Positions 18,378 to 26,432 of a stretch of 59,475 bases of DNA are shown piece by piece. The notes below the pieces were generated by a model. It ran no database searches and was not told where the DNA came from. It worked only from the letters and a program-made list of their open reading frames with translations. The position numbers and the translations under genes are program-made. Source of the DNA: an uncultured Clostridia bacterium. GTDB lineage: Bacteria; Bacillota; Clostridia; Christensenellales; UBA3700. The stretch is taken from contig CAMQSU010000007.1 in the NCBI GenBank assembly GCA_947037025.1, positions 1 to 59,475 on the forward strand. Reading direction: 5' to 3'. Each line of letters starts with the position of its first letter. Within the stretch, counting starts at the first letter, position 1.

Positions 18378-18409
18378 AAATCCGCCTAACAACCATGTTA
18401 GGCGGATTT
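18378..18409. terminator. Strong hairpin between the converging GH36-like gene and trxB
   Basis: A 14-bp perfect inverted repeat (AAATCCGCCTAACA / TGTTAGGCGGATTT) with a 4-nt loop. On the minus strand it is followed by TTTATTT, on the plus strand only by GATATGTT. It lies 90 bp past the GH36-like gene and 360 bp past trxB. Confidence 0.7.
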
Positions 18410-18437
18410 GATATGTTAATATAATTGACAAATAATA

Positions 18438-18465
18438 AAGCCCTGCATAGTGTTACGCAGGGCTT
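18438..18465. terminator. Second hairpin between the converging GH36-like gene and trxB
   Basis: A 9-bp stem AAGCCCTGC / GCAGGGCTT with a 10-nt loop; T-rich sequence follows on the minus strand. With the hairpin at 18378-18409 it separates two converging transcripts. The rest of 18288-18771 shows no gene or other feature. Confidence 0.6.
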
Positions 18466-18771
18466 CATCGATAAGGGGGAAAATTATGAGTTAAGTTAGT
18501 ACGAGGTACCTCAGCACCTATATCGTAGATACATATTAGCATATTAAAAATGCATTGTCAAACAATTTTAACACTTAATTAATATAGTTTATGTAAAATT
18601 AATTCAATTTAGAATAATTTACATAATATATTGATTAAACTTGATGTTTTTCCTGCTAAACAGTATTAAATAACTAATATATGGCAGAATATGACAGTTG
18701 AACATTAAAATAATACTTTGCAAATTAGTGAAAATTAGTAGAATTACTAAATAAATTGATTAATTTATCTA

Positions 18772-19677
18772 CTAACTTAAGTGCAAAACTGCCATTTCAG
18801 CAGCAACAGCACCATCTGATGTTGCTGTTACGACTTGACGAACGTGCTTAGTCCTAACATCGCCAGCAACAAAAACGCCACTTATGTTAGTTGTGCAATC
18901 TTCTGAGCCAACCACGTAACCGCTCTTATCTCTCAAAACATCTTTGCCAATATCCTGACTTTGCGGAACTTGACCAATAGCTACAAAGATACCATCAAGG
19001 TCAATTTTCTTGATTTCATCATTTTTAACATTCTTAATGCTTACACCCTCAACCATTTTATCCCCGTGAATTACACTGATTACACTATCAGTAATTACCT
19101 CGATAGTAGAATTATGCAATCTATCAAGTTCAACCTTAGTAGCCCTAAACTCTTCACGCCTATGAACAAGATAAACTTTGCTCGCAAATTTGTTAATATA
19201 TACAGCATCGCCAATTGCAGTATTGCCGCCACCGACAACTATTACACGCTTACCTTTATACAATGCACCATCACAAAGCGCGCAGTATGAAACACCTCTG
19301 CCGATAAACTTATCCTCATTATCAAGACCAATTTTTCTTGCCTCGGCGCCCATTGCAAGGATAACAGCACGGCAATTAAGCTTGCTACCGCTAGCAAGAG
19401 TAATCACCTTATCATCATTAGAAAAGTCGGTTGCAGCTACCTTATCATAAATCATAACCGCACCACAGCTCTCCGCTTGCTCTAGCATTTTCATAGCAAG
19501 GTCAACGCCAGAAATCTGGTTGAAACTTGGATAATTTTCCACATTTTCCGCACTAGTAATTTGACCGCCAGCAAATCTCATCTCAACGATTGCAACACTT
19601 AGCCCCGCCCTTGAAGCATATATTCCTGCAGTAAGACCGCTTGGTCCACCGCCAATAATAACTACGTCATAATTCAT
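18772..19677 (-). CDS. trxB: Thioredoxin-disulfide reductase
   Basis: Passes electrons from NADPH through FAD to thioredoxin. The 301-residue chain has the FAD site (VVIIGGGPSGLTAGIYASRAG), the redox pair C132-A-L-C135 in SYCALCDGALY, the second nucleotide site (VVGGGNTAIGDAVY) and the C-terminal FAD motif (GVFVAGDVRTKHVRQVVTATSDGAVAA). All landmarks of the family are intact. AAAGGGG precedes the ATG. It follows the amino-acid-kinase gene after 131 bp on the same strand, and probably has its own promoter in that gap. No thioredoxin gene is in the window. Confidence 0.96.
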   Translation of the reverse strand: MNYDVVIIGGGPSGLTAGIYASRAGLSVAIVEMRFAGGQITSAENVENYPSFNQISGVDLAMKMLEQAESCGAVMIYDKVAATDFSNDDKVITLASGSKLNCRAVILAMGAEARKIGLDNEDKFIGRGVSYCALCDGALYKGKRVIVVGGGNTAIGDAVYINKFASKVYLVHRREEFRATKVELDRLHNSTIEVITDSVISVIHGDKMVEGVSIKNVKNDEIKKIDLDGIFVAIGQVPQSQDIGKDVLRDKSGYVVGSEDCTTNISGVFVAGDVRTKHVRQVVTATSDGAVAAEMAVLHLS

Positions 19678-19808
19678 AAAATAACCCCTTTGTTGCTAAT
19701 TGCAACTACTTTGTCTATTTGACTAATATAAGAATAGTTATATAATTATGCACGCATTAATAGCAATTTATGCATAAAATACTGTCTATTTTCGGCTAAA
19801 AAATGCAA

Positions 19809-20633
19809 TTAATTAACACATATTTTAGTCGATGGACAAATACCACTAAGGATATCTGCAATCTTATATTTACTACTTGCAATAAAAACTTCCGTGCCAT
19901 TCATAATCGGCTCTTTTATATACTCAAGTTTAGCTTTAGCACCATTTGCCCCAGCACGGCTTGCACCATAACATACTTTTTGATACTCATCAATGTTTGC
20001 TATAACTTCTAAAGCATTTGCCCCGCTAATTTCACGAACCAACGAGTCTTTATCCTCAAAATTAGAATATATTCCATCCACGCTAGTTAGTATCAACAGT
20101 CTTTTAGCTTTTACTAAGCACGCAACTTGGCTTGCAGTTTCGTCATTATCTATGCAATGCACAGGGTGACAATTTGCAGGCAAAGTGGAAAGCTCTAGCT
20201 TAATAATTTCCGATGTAGATAGCGGATCATTATAGTTAATAATAGGAATAGCATTTTGAGCAGGACACCTTAACAGCAAGTTTTTAAGATAATTTTTCTT
20301 CAAATCATTATTAAAGTGCTGATGCTCAACAAGTATCTGCCTAAGGTTATATTTACTATCAACAAATTGACGATAATTACTCATAAGCACTGACTGACCT
20401 TGCGCAGAATAATCAGTCTTCACTTCCGAGCAATCCCCTTCAAGCTCGTAACCGTTACGCTTAATAAAATCAATTCTACCAATCTCCGTTGCACCACTTG
20501 TGACCCAAATCATGCCCGGCCTAAGCTCTCGAGAAAGCCTTGCTATAATGTTGTAGTCAATATCGTTATATTCTTTATTAATTAGTGCCATTGAGCCAAT
20601 TTTTCCGACAAGCTCTATATCAAATTTATTCAT
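19809..20633 (-). CDS. Glutamate 5-kinase-like amino acid kinase
   Basis: About 274 residues with the amino-acid-kinase fold in its glutamate-5-kinase form: phosphate loop VGKIGSMAL, WVTSGATEIGR, YSAQGQSVLMSNYRQFVD, LVEHQHFNNDLKKNYL, IPIINYNDPLS, DNDETASQVACLVKAKRLLILTSVDGIYSN and GASRAGANGAKAKLEYI. The C-terminal PUA domain of many ProB proteins is missing, and no proA lies nearby, so proline synthesis is not assured. I start at the ATG at 20633; it overlaps the stop of the upstream shikimate-kinase-like gene by 8 bp, which implies translational coupling. Confidence 0.8.
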   Translation of the reverse strand: MNKFDIELVGKIGSMALINKEYNDIDYNIIARLSRELRPGMIWVTSGATEIGRIDFIKRNGYELEGDCSEVKTDYSAQGQSVLMSNYRQFVDSKYNLRQILVEHQHFNNDLKKNYLKNLLLRCPAQNAIPIINYNDPLSTSEIIKLELSTLPANCHPVHCIDNDETASQVACLVKAKRLLILTSVDGIYSNFEDKDSLVREISGANALEVIANIDEYQKVCYGASRAGANGAKAKLEYIKEPIMNGTEVFIASSKYKIADILSGICPSTKICVN

Positions 20634-21057
20634 TAGTTGCAAGCTCCCCTAGTTTATCAAAAATTTCATCTAAAATAGTGTTCATATTTTTATCTTTAGT
20701 ATCAATTACCGCAAGGCAGTTAGCTGCAACTTTGCTGCAAACTCTGCTCGGAGAAAGACATATCAAGTACGCATCATCAGCAATCACAGCGCAATCGGCA
20801 GCATTAAAGCATACCCCGCCCGCAAACGCGAAAATACTATCGCTATATCCGTTAATGCTGCTTAGCTTTTGCGAATAAAGTTTGCGCAGTTCCTCTTTGC
20901 CAAATTTTTCTTCAATTATAGATATTTTGCTAAGTGTAAGGTATTCGATGTATTCGCTATAATCCATGTAGTTAATCTCAAGCTCTGCCGCTAGTGCGAT
21001 TCCACATTCATTATTAAGCTTGCTACTCGTCCCTACTATCGCTAAATTACTTTTCAA
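20626..21057 (-). CDS. Shikimate-kinase-like protein lacking the P-loop
   Basis: 143 residues that follow the layout of shikimate kinase: an opening strand and loop NLAIVGTSSKLNNECGIALAAELEI condensed, then NYMDYSEYIEYL (the place of DxD), FGKEELRKLYSQKL, and FAFAGGVCFNAADCAVIADDAYLICLSPS (the GGG-V segment). The Walker A lysine is not there: the loop reads GTSSKLNNECG where GxxGxGKS/T is expected, so ATP binding should be lost. It overlaps the kinase gene downstream by 8 bp. The family call is by eye and moderate; a regulatory or scaffolding role is one idea. Confidence 0.6.
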   Translation of the reverse strand: MKSNLAIVGTSSKLNNECGIALAAELEINYMDYSEYIEYLTLSKISIIEEKFGKEELRKLYSQKLSSINGYSDSIFAFAGGVCFNAADCAVIADDAYLICLSPSRVCSKVAANCLAVIDTKDKNMNTILDEIFDKLGELATNE

Positions 21058-21081
21058 TTTTCCAATCTCCTAACGTGCTAT

Positions 21082-22326
21082 TTACGCACATAATCCTAAT
21101 TGCTCGCGACTATTTGCGGCAAGTATGGTAGTAAATATATTTGCTGACTTTGCATCTTTTATCGGACCTGGGGTCACTGGCTTAGAAACATCAAACCTAG
21201 TAGTCCAAGTCATTTCGCCCTCAATATTTATAGCAAGACTTATATCGCCATGATCACGAGTGCTATAACTTTTGATTCCGTTTGTATCACCATCAGCTTT
21301 TACATCTTTATAAGCAGAAAGTCTATCAATCATTTCAGCTCTAGGATGCTTGTGCGTATTTTTAACGCCTGCACTAATCACAACGTGCTCTGGGTCGATT
21401 GCGTTTAATAGCTCTTGACTTGACGAACTTTCGCTGCCGTGATGACCCGCTTTAAGAACATCCGCATCATACTTAGGTCTATATGTATTAAGATAAACTT
21501 CCTCCGAGCCATTACCCTCAGCACCTTCAGCATCGCCAGTAAAAACTATAATTCTCTCATCAACATTGCCATATGTAAGAACTGTTACAGGCGAAACAAA
21601 GTTTTTCTCAAATCCTGAAATACCTGTTCCAGTACCAACTTCCGCTATTGTATAATATTTTTCATCTACGCACTGCATATCAATGTGATACCCCGTGCCA
21701 GTTATATCAAAGTCGCCAATATTATAATGAATTTTAGCACCGCTCTCACTTACTTCCTTATTTGCAGCAACAACAAAATTATCATAAGTATCTGTTGTCA
21801 CTATTGCAAATTCTTTATTTGCTTCAGTGCTAACTTCGCTCTCACTCCTAAAAGCAGGACGATAAATATTATTAACCACATACTTTGACAAAACTGTATC
21901 CATAAAATCCACGTGATCGGCATCAGAATGCGTCAATATCATATGTTCAAATTCAGTAATTCCAAGCTCATCAATTTTATCAGTGATGATATCTTTAGCA
22001 CTAACATCTTTTCCGGCAGACTCAGAATGATTACTTCCGTTAGAACCACCCGCATCGATAATCATATTTTTACCATCAGGAAGTTGAACTATAGTCGCAT
22101 CCCCCTGACCGACATCAAGAAAATGCACTGCTAAGTGACCTTCAGGATTAGAAATCTCATTTTGATCACCGCCAAACATTGACCAAAAAGTTTTAGGAAA
22201 CGCAAAATAAATCACACCAAAAACTATACCAATAATAAGTATAATAGAAACGAGGGCGATTACAATATTTTTATTAGAAAGGATTTTTTTAATTGTTTTC
22301 TTTTCTTTGCTAGATAATTTTGCCAT
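21082..22326 (-). CDS. Membrane-anchored ComEC/Rec2-like metallo-beta-lactamase-fold hydrolase
   Basis: One N-terminal membrane helix (residues about 19-43) anchors a metallo-beta-lactamase domain of the ComEC C-terminal type: VHFLDVGQGDATIVQLPDGKNMIIDAGG, metal motif LTHSDADHVD, FTGDAEGAEG and LKAGHHGSESSSS. The ComEC channel domain is absent. The catalytic part should be extracellular. Starts at the ATG at 22326, 7 nt after AAGGAG; a reading 11 codons longer is less likely. 414 residues. Related proteins act as secreted nucleases or phosphodiesterases, but the substrate is unknown. It lies 24 bp upstream of the shikimate-kinase-like gene. Confidence 0.85.
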   Translation of the reverse strand: MAKLSSKEKKTIKKILSNKNIVIALVSIILIIGIVFGVIYFAFPKTFWSMFGGDQNEISNPEGHLAVHFLDVGQGDATIVQLPDGKNMIIDAGGSNGSNHSESAGKDVSAKDIITDKIDELGITEFEHMILTHSDADHVDFMDTVLSKYVVNNIYRPAFRSESEVSTEANKEFAIVTTDTYDNFVVAANKEVSESGAKIHYNIGDFDITGTGYHIDMQCVDEKYYTIAEVGTGTGISGFEKNFVSPVTVLTYGNVDERIIVFTGDAEGAEGNGSEEVYLNTYRPKYDADVLKAGHHGSESSSSQELLNAIDPEHVVISAGVKNTHKHPRAEMIDRLSAYKDVKADGDTNGIKSYSTRDHGDISLAINIEGEMTWTTRFDVSKPVTPGPIKDAKSANIFTTILAANSREQLGLCA

Positions 22327-22549
22327 ATCAGACTCCTTAAATAATACTATAATTAACATATAGTAAGTAATTACATGTACTAGTATATATATTCCATAAA
22401 CATAGCAATGGTTAATTCAATGTAGTATCCTAATATACATCTTATCATTATTACGACAAAAAGTAAACAATTTGCATGTAAAAACTTACACAAACGCGAT
22501 AAAAAAGCTGAAATTGTTATAAATTTAACAAAATAATCTAAATAAAGGG

Positions 22550-22578
22550 TTGTAATTAGCTGTTAAATGTGGTATTAT
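22550..22578 (+). promoter_or_regulatory. SigA-type promoter of the FBP aldolase gene
   Basis: TTGTAA (22550-22555), a 17-bp spacer, and TATTAT (22573-22578) preceded by TGG, an extended -10 element. It lies 35 bp upstream of the aldolase start codon and has a GGAGG between. Confidence 0.7.
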
Positions 22579-22613
22579 ATAAGTGAAAAATAATATATTT
22601 TGGAGGATTTACT

Positions 22614-23588
22614 ATGCCATTAATTACTAGTAAAGAGATGTTCGAGAAAGCTTATGCCGGCGGTTACGCAATTGGTGCTTTCAATGTAAACAACATGGAG
22701 ATTATTCAAGGAATCGTTGACGCTGCTAAAGCTGAAAACGCACCACTAATCTTACAGGTATCAGCAGGCGCACGCAAGTACGCAAACCCTGTGTACCTTC
22801 GCAAGATGGTAGAGGCAGCAGTTGCAGATAGCAATTTACCAATCTGCCTTCACTTAGACCACGGCGACACGTTTGAGCTATGCAAAGACTGTATCGACAA
22901 CGGATTCACATCAGTAATGATAGACGGTTCTCATCATTCATTTGAAGATAACATTGCTCTAGCAAAAAAGGTTGTTGAGTACGCACACCCACGCGGTGTA
23001 ACTGTTGAGGCGGAGCTTGGTAGACTTGCTGGTGTTGAGGATGATGTTGATGTATCTGCAGAAGATGCTTCATACACTCGCCCAGAGGAAGTTGAGGAGT
23101 TCGTTAAAAAGACTGGTGTTGATAGCTTAGCTATTGCAATCGGTACATCACACGGCGCGTTCAAGTTCAAGCCAGGTCAAAACCCACAACTAAGATTTGA
23201 TATCTTAGAGGAAATCTGCAAAAGATTACCAAACTTTCCAATCGTATTACACGGTGCATCATCAGTTCCACAAGATTTCGTTAAAATCATTAACGATAAC
23301 GGCGGAAAGATGCCTAACGCAATCGGTATTCCAGAGGACATGTTACGTCAAGCAGCTACAATGGCAGTTTGCAAAATCAATATTGATTCTGACCTACGCC
23401 TTGCTTGTACATCAGCAATCCGTAAGCATTTCAATGATGAGCCTTCTCACTTCGACCCTCGTCAATATTTAGGAGATGCTAGAAACAGCATTACTAAAAT
23501 TGTTAGACACAAACTAGTAAATGTACTAGGATGTAACAACAAAGCTGATGAGATAGTTGCAGCATACAACAAAAGCAGCAAGAAGTAA
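22614..23588 (+). CDS. fba: Fructose-bisphosphate aldolase, class II
   Basis: Splits fructose 1,6-bisphosphate into two triose phosphates in glycolysis, using zinc. 324 residues with LHLDHGDTFELC (D82, H83), MIDGSHHSFEDN, AELGRLAGVEDDV, GTSHGAFKF, VLHGASSVP and KINIDSDLRLA. The long form with DDVDVSAEDASYTRPEEVEEF is typical of Clostridia. TTTGGAGG precedes the ATG. The gene has its own promoter and terminator and stands as a single plus-strand unit. Codon choice is more GC-rich than that of its neighbours, as expected for a highly expressed gene. Confidence 0.97.
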   Translation: MPLITSKEMFEKAYAGGYAIGAFNVNNMEIIQGIVDAAKAENAPLILQVSAGARKYANPVYLRKMVEAAVADSNLPICLHLDHGDTFELCKDCIDNGFTSVMIDGSHHSFEDNIALAKKVVEYAHPRGVTVEAELGRLAGVEDDVDVSAEDASYTRPEEVEEFVKKTGVDSLAIAIGTSHGAFKFKPGQNPQLRFDILEEICKRLPNFPIVLHGASSVPQDFVKIINDNGGKMPNAIGIPEDMLRQAATMAVCKINIDSDLRLACTSAIRKHFNDEPSHFDPRQYLGDARNSITKIVRHKLVNVLGCNNKADEIVAAYNKSSKK

Positions 23589-23609
23589 TAAATCAAACTA
23601 AATAAAATG

Positions 23610-23640
23610 CCCACCGACATATGTCTGTGGGTATTTTTTT
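23610..23640 (+). terminator. Terminator of fba
   Basis: A hairpin CCCACCGACA / TGTCTGTGGG with one mismatch, directly followed by TATTTTTTTATTT, 20 bp past the fba stop codon. Confidence 0.9.
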
Positions 23641-23759
23641 ATTTATATTAATGATTTATCTTGTTGATTTATCTTGTTGATTTATATTTTTGATTTAATT
23701 TATTAATCCCCTCGCCCAATCAAGTAATCGATAGAACAATTGAAATATAATTTGTCAAA

Positions 23760-24092
23760 CTATCCTATAATAAACTTTCTACTCTCCACACCAAGATTAA
23801 CACCTAACATGAAACCTGATTCATAGCAAGACACTTCATTTTCTAAATTGTCTATTTCAATAAGCTCAATTAATTTATCAAATTGCTTTAATTGAGATTC
23901 ATTTAACATTGGAATTAGTTTTGATTTTATTTCTTCAACTTTTTTTATCTCTTGCTGATATTCTACATCATCAATATCATCATTATTGCAATTTATATTT
24001 CCGCAATGCCCAAAATAAACTTCTCTAATAGCTAATCTTTCAGGTTGTTTATTAATGTATTTTTCTAATAATGATTCAATTTTTTTATCCAT
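23760..24092 (-). CDS. Small DUF6809-like protein (paralogue of the next gene)
   Basis: 110 residues. It opens with a helix, then IREVYFGHCGNINC, a helical middle (YQQEIKKVEEIKSKLIPMLNESQLKQFDKLIELI) and ends ECYESGFMLGVNLGVE-like (SCYESGFMLGVNLGVES). The layout resembles the small DUF6809 proteins found in Clostridia and their phages, but that match is from memory. AAAGGAG precedes the ATG. It lies 18 bp from the similar gene upstream; the two share an N-terminal VY[FY]G..G...C and a C-terminal YE[ST]GF..G...G.E. Function unknown. Confidence 0.7.
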   Translation of the reverse strand: MDKKIESLLEKYINKQPERLAIREVYFGHCGNINCNNDDIDDVEYQQEIKKVEEIKSKLIPMLNESQLKQFDKLIELIEIDNLENEVSCYESGFMLGVNLGVESRKFIIG

Positions 24093-24110
24093 TTTTTTCT
24101 CCTTTGTATG

Positions 24111-24389
24111 TTATATTTTGCCACATTCATAGCCAATACCTAAACCGACATGAAATCCTGTTTCATATCTAACTGACCATTTACAGCCAGCAGCTAAAAA
24201 AATATGATTAATCAATTCATCTACTATGCTTTGCACTTCTTGACTAAGCGTTCCTGTAAACCTATCACTTTGTCTATTAACTGCATTTAACGCAGTATGT
24301 CCATATAATGATATTTTTGCACAATCTGATTTGCCAAGTTTTCCATAATAAACTTTAAGTATTGTACTTTCATTTAATTGAGTATCCAT
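24111..24389 (-). CDS. Small DUF6809-like protein, first of a paralogous pair
   Basis: 92 residues with LKVYYGKLGKSDC near the start and VRYETGFHVGLGIGYECGKI at the end, the same two end motifs as the 110-residue neighbour. The middle (ALNAVNRQSDRFTGTLSQEVQSIVDELINHIF) differs. An AGGAGG precedes the ATG. No membrane segment or signal peptide. The two genes sit as a minus-strand pair between the fba terminator and murC; they may be a small accessory insertion. Function unknown. Confidence 0.7.
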   Translation of the reverse strand: MDTQLNESTILKVYYGKLGKSDCAKISLYGHTALNAVNRQSDRFTGTLSQEVQSIVDELINHIFLAAGCKWSVRYETGFHVGLGIGYECGKI

Positions 24390-24474
24390 AAATCCACACC
24401 TCCTATAAATACATTATAATATCTTATTATTTATAATTGTTATAAAAGGCAATGGTTAGGTGTATAAATTTTTA

Positions 24475-25827
24475 CTATAATAATCTACTAGCATCAAGCC
24501 CTGCACCGATTGTTAGCACAACATCATTTACGGTTGTATTTTTTGCAAGGTAATTTTTTGCCTCCTCGTAACCCACGCAGTATACAACATTATCCATTGA
24601 TTTAGATAATAGCTCATAAAGCTTGTAGCAATCTTCGCCATCTGCTGCAACTTCTCTTGCTTTGAAAGTAGGCATAAGCACTACAACATCGCTTGCACTC
24701 AGTGAGTCAACAAAATCATTAAGTAATGCTTTTGTCCTTGAGAATGTGTGCGGCTCAAATACTGTCACTACTCTATCAATACTCAACTTTCTGCCAGCTT
24801 TTATAACGGTTGAAATCTCTCTTGGATGATGTGCATAATCTGTTACAACTCTCGCCCCAGTAGATAGCAATCCTAAACACTGAAAGCGGTTTTTGACTCC
24901 CGGAAAAGTTGCAAGTGATTCTTTCACTGACTGCATATCAATACCGTAAATATCGGCAACAGCAATCACCGACAATCCGCAAAGTGCGTTTATTTCGTTA
25001 TACGAGTATACAGTAAAATTATCTAAAAGCACACCCTCACGGAACACCTCAAAATTTATCACACCATTTGCACTATCTATATTTCCTAGTTTGTACTTTG
25101 ACTGTTCGTTATCGCCAAAAGTTACATAGTTTACGCTGCCCCCTCTTAATCTATCAATTCCATTTGCAACCATCTGTATATTGTATTTATTATCATATAC
25201 AACTGTCCCCGAGCGAAGTGCAAACAGCGAAAAAGCAAGATATGTATCCGCAATATTTCGGTAGCAATCAGGATGATCAAAATCAACATTTAGTACAACG
25301 CCGATATCAGGAGAAAGCTCTAAAAAACTTCTTGCATACTCGCAAGCCTCCGTAACTAAACACTCATTACCAAAGTACATATTAAGATTATCAACGCCAA
25401 TTATATCGCCGCCAATATGTGCTGTAAACGGTATTTTTGCTTGCATCATAACCCATGATAACATACTTGTGACAGTGGTTTTACCATGCGAGCCGCTTAT
25501 TGCAATTACCTTATCAAACTGCTCTGCAATTTTCCCAAGATAACTTTTGCGTTCAATAGTCTGCTTAGCAACTTTTATCTCGCGGCAGTCTTTCGGTATT
25601 GCACTAGTATACACAACAAGGTCAGCTTTTCGTGCTAAACCCTCCGCATTTCCTACTTCAATTTGCACACCTAGCGAGCGTAATTTTTGCAATACCTCGC
25701 TGTTTTTCGCGTCCGAGCCAGTACAAATGACTCCGCGACTTTGTGTGTATGCACATAATTTGCTCATACTCACGCCACCTACTCCTACAAAATGAATCCG
25801 CTTAAAGCGGCTTAAATAATCTCTCAT
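24475..25827 (-). CDS. murC: UDP-N-acetylmuramate-L-alanine ligase
   Basis: Adds L-alanine to UDP-MurNAc, the first cytosolic step of the peptidoglycan stem peptide. 450 residues in Mur-ligase order: an N-terminal UDP-binding Rossmann domain (HFVGVGGVSMSKLCAYTQSRG), the ATP loop ISGSHGKTTVTSML, HIGGDIIG, VTEACEYARSFLELSPD, NVDFDHPDCY, and a C-terminal domain with VTDYAHHPREI and VFEPHTFSRTK, both typical for MurC. The start ATG at 25827 gives the usual N-terminus. It is transcribed away from spoVG, with 203 bp of shared upstream DNA. Confidence 0.96.
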   Translation of the reverse strand: MRDYLSRFKRIHFVGVGGVSMSKLCAYTQSRGVICTGSDAKNSEVLQKLRSLGVQIEVGNAEGLARKADLVVYTSAIPKDCREIKVAKQTIERKSYLGKIAEQFDKVIAISGSHGKTTVTSMLSWVMMQAKIPFTAHIGGDIIGVDNLNMYFGNECLVTEACEYARSFLELSPDIGVVLNVDFDHPDCYRNIADTYLAFSLFALRSGTVVYDNKYNIQMVANGIDRLRGGSVNYVTFGDNEQSKYKLGNIDSANGVINFEVFREGVLLDNFTVYSYNEINALCGLSVIAVADIYGIDMQSVKESLATFPGVKNRFQCLGLLSTGARVVTDYAHHPREISTVIKAGRKLSIDRVVTVFEPHTFSRTKALLNDFVDSLSASDVVVLMPTFKAREVAADGEDCYKLYELLSKSMDNVVYCVGYEEAKNYLAKNTTVNDVVLTIGAGLDASRLL

Positions 25828-26030
25828 ACCTCATTATATGCACTATATACAGCAAAATATAATTACATTTTACAATTATTTTTTGTTTTGCTATTGAATT
25901 TGCTCGCAATATGATATATAATGTAATTAGAAGCAAACATTATTTTACTTATGATGAATAAATTTTATAGGTATAAAAGTTATTAATATACAATTGTTGA
26001 TAATATATTTCAACTAAGGGGGTAGACATT

Positions 26031-26306
26031 ATGGAAATAACTGATATCAGAATCAGGATGATTAAGAAATCTGAAGGTAGACTAAAAGCAGTAGCATCTT
26101 TAACTATCGATAACGCAATCGCATTGCACGATATAAAGATACTAGAACAGGCAGACGGGTACTTTATCGCAATGCCATCAAGAAAAACTCAAGATGGCGA
26201 ATACAGAGATATTGCTCACCCTATCAATAGCGAAACTAGAGAAATTTTATCAGACCTTATCCTGAAAGCTTTTAAGGCAGAACTTGCAAAACCGCCAGAA
26301 GCATAA
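26031..26306 (+). CDS. spoVG: SpoVG regulatory protein
   Basis: 91 residues that match SpoVG over the whole length: MEITDIRIRMIKKSEGRLKA, ASLTIDNAIALHDIKILE, GYFIAMPSRK, YRDIAHPINSETREIL. SpoVG is a small DNA- and RNA-binding regulator, named from Bacillus sporulation but present in many non-sporulating Bacillota, so it does not prove sporulation. AAGGGGG precedes the ATG by 8 nt. A single-gene transcript, closed by a perfect hairpin terminator. Confidence 0.96.
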   Translation: MEITDIRIRMIKKSEGRLKAVASLTIDNAIALHDIKILEQADGYFIAMPSRKTQDGEYRDIAHPINSETREILSDLILKAFKAELAKPPEA

Positions 26307-26356
26307 TTAATTACACTGCACTTTACTGCTAACATAGCAAATTAACTAACATAGCA

Positions 26357-26390
26357 AATACCCGAGCAATATATTGCTCGGGTATTTTTA
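26357..26390. terminator. Terminator shared by spoVG and the converging aminotransferase gene
   Basis: A perfect hairpin AATACCCGAGCAAT / ATTGCTCGGGTATT (26357-26386) followed by TTTTA on the plus strand. It lies between the converging genes. Confidence 0.9.
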
Positions 26391-26413
26391 TTATTATAAA
26401 TTGCATTTTATAA

Positions 26414-26429
26414 TGTTTCACGTGGATTT
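26414..26429 (+). promoter_or_regulatory. Weak parS-like sequence between spoVG and the aminotransferase gene
   Basis: TGTTTCACGTGGATTT matches the first 11 bases of the parS consensus TGTTTCACGTGAAACA and 12 of 16 overall. It is outside coding sequence, 4 bp past the aminotransferase stop codon. Confidence 0.3.
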
Positions 26430-26432
26430 GTA

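Noticed and set aside
26031..26306. spoVG as evidence for endospore formation
   Set aside because: SpoVG is widespread in non-sporulating Bacillota, and no spore-specific gene is in the window.
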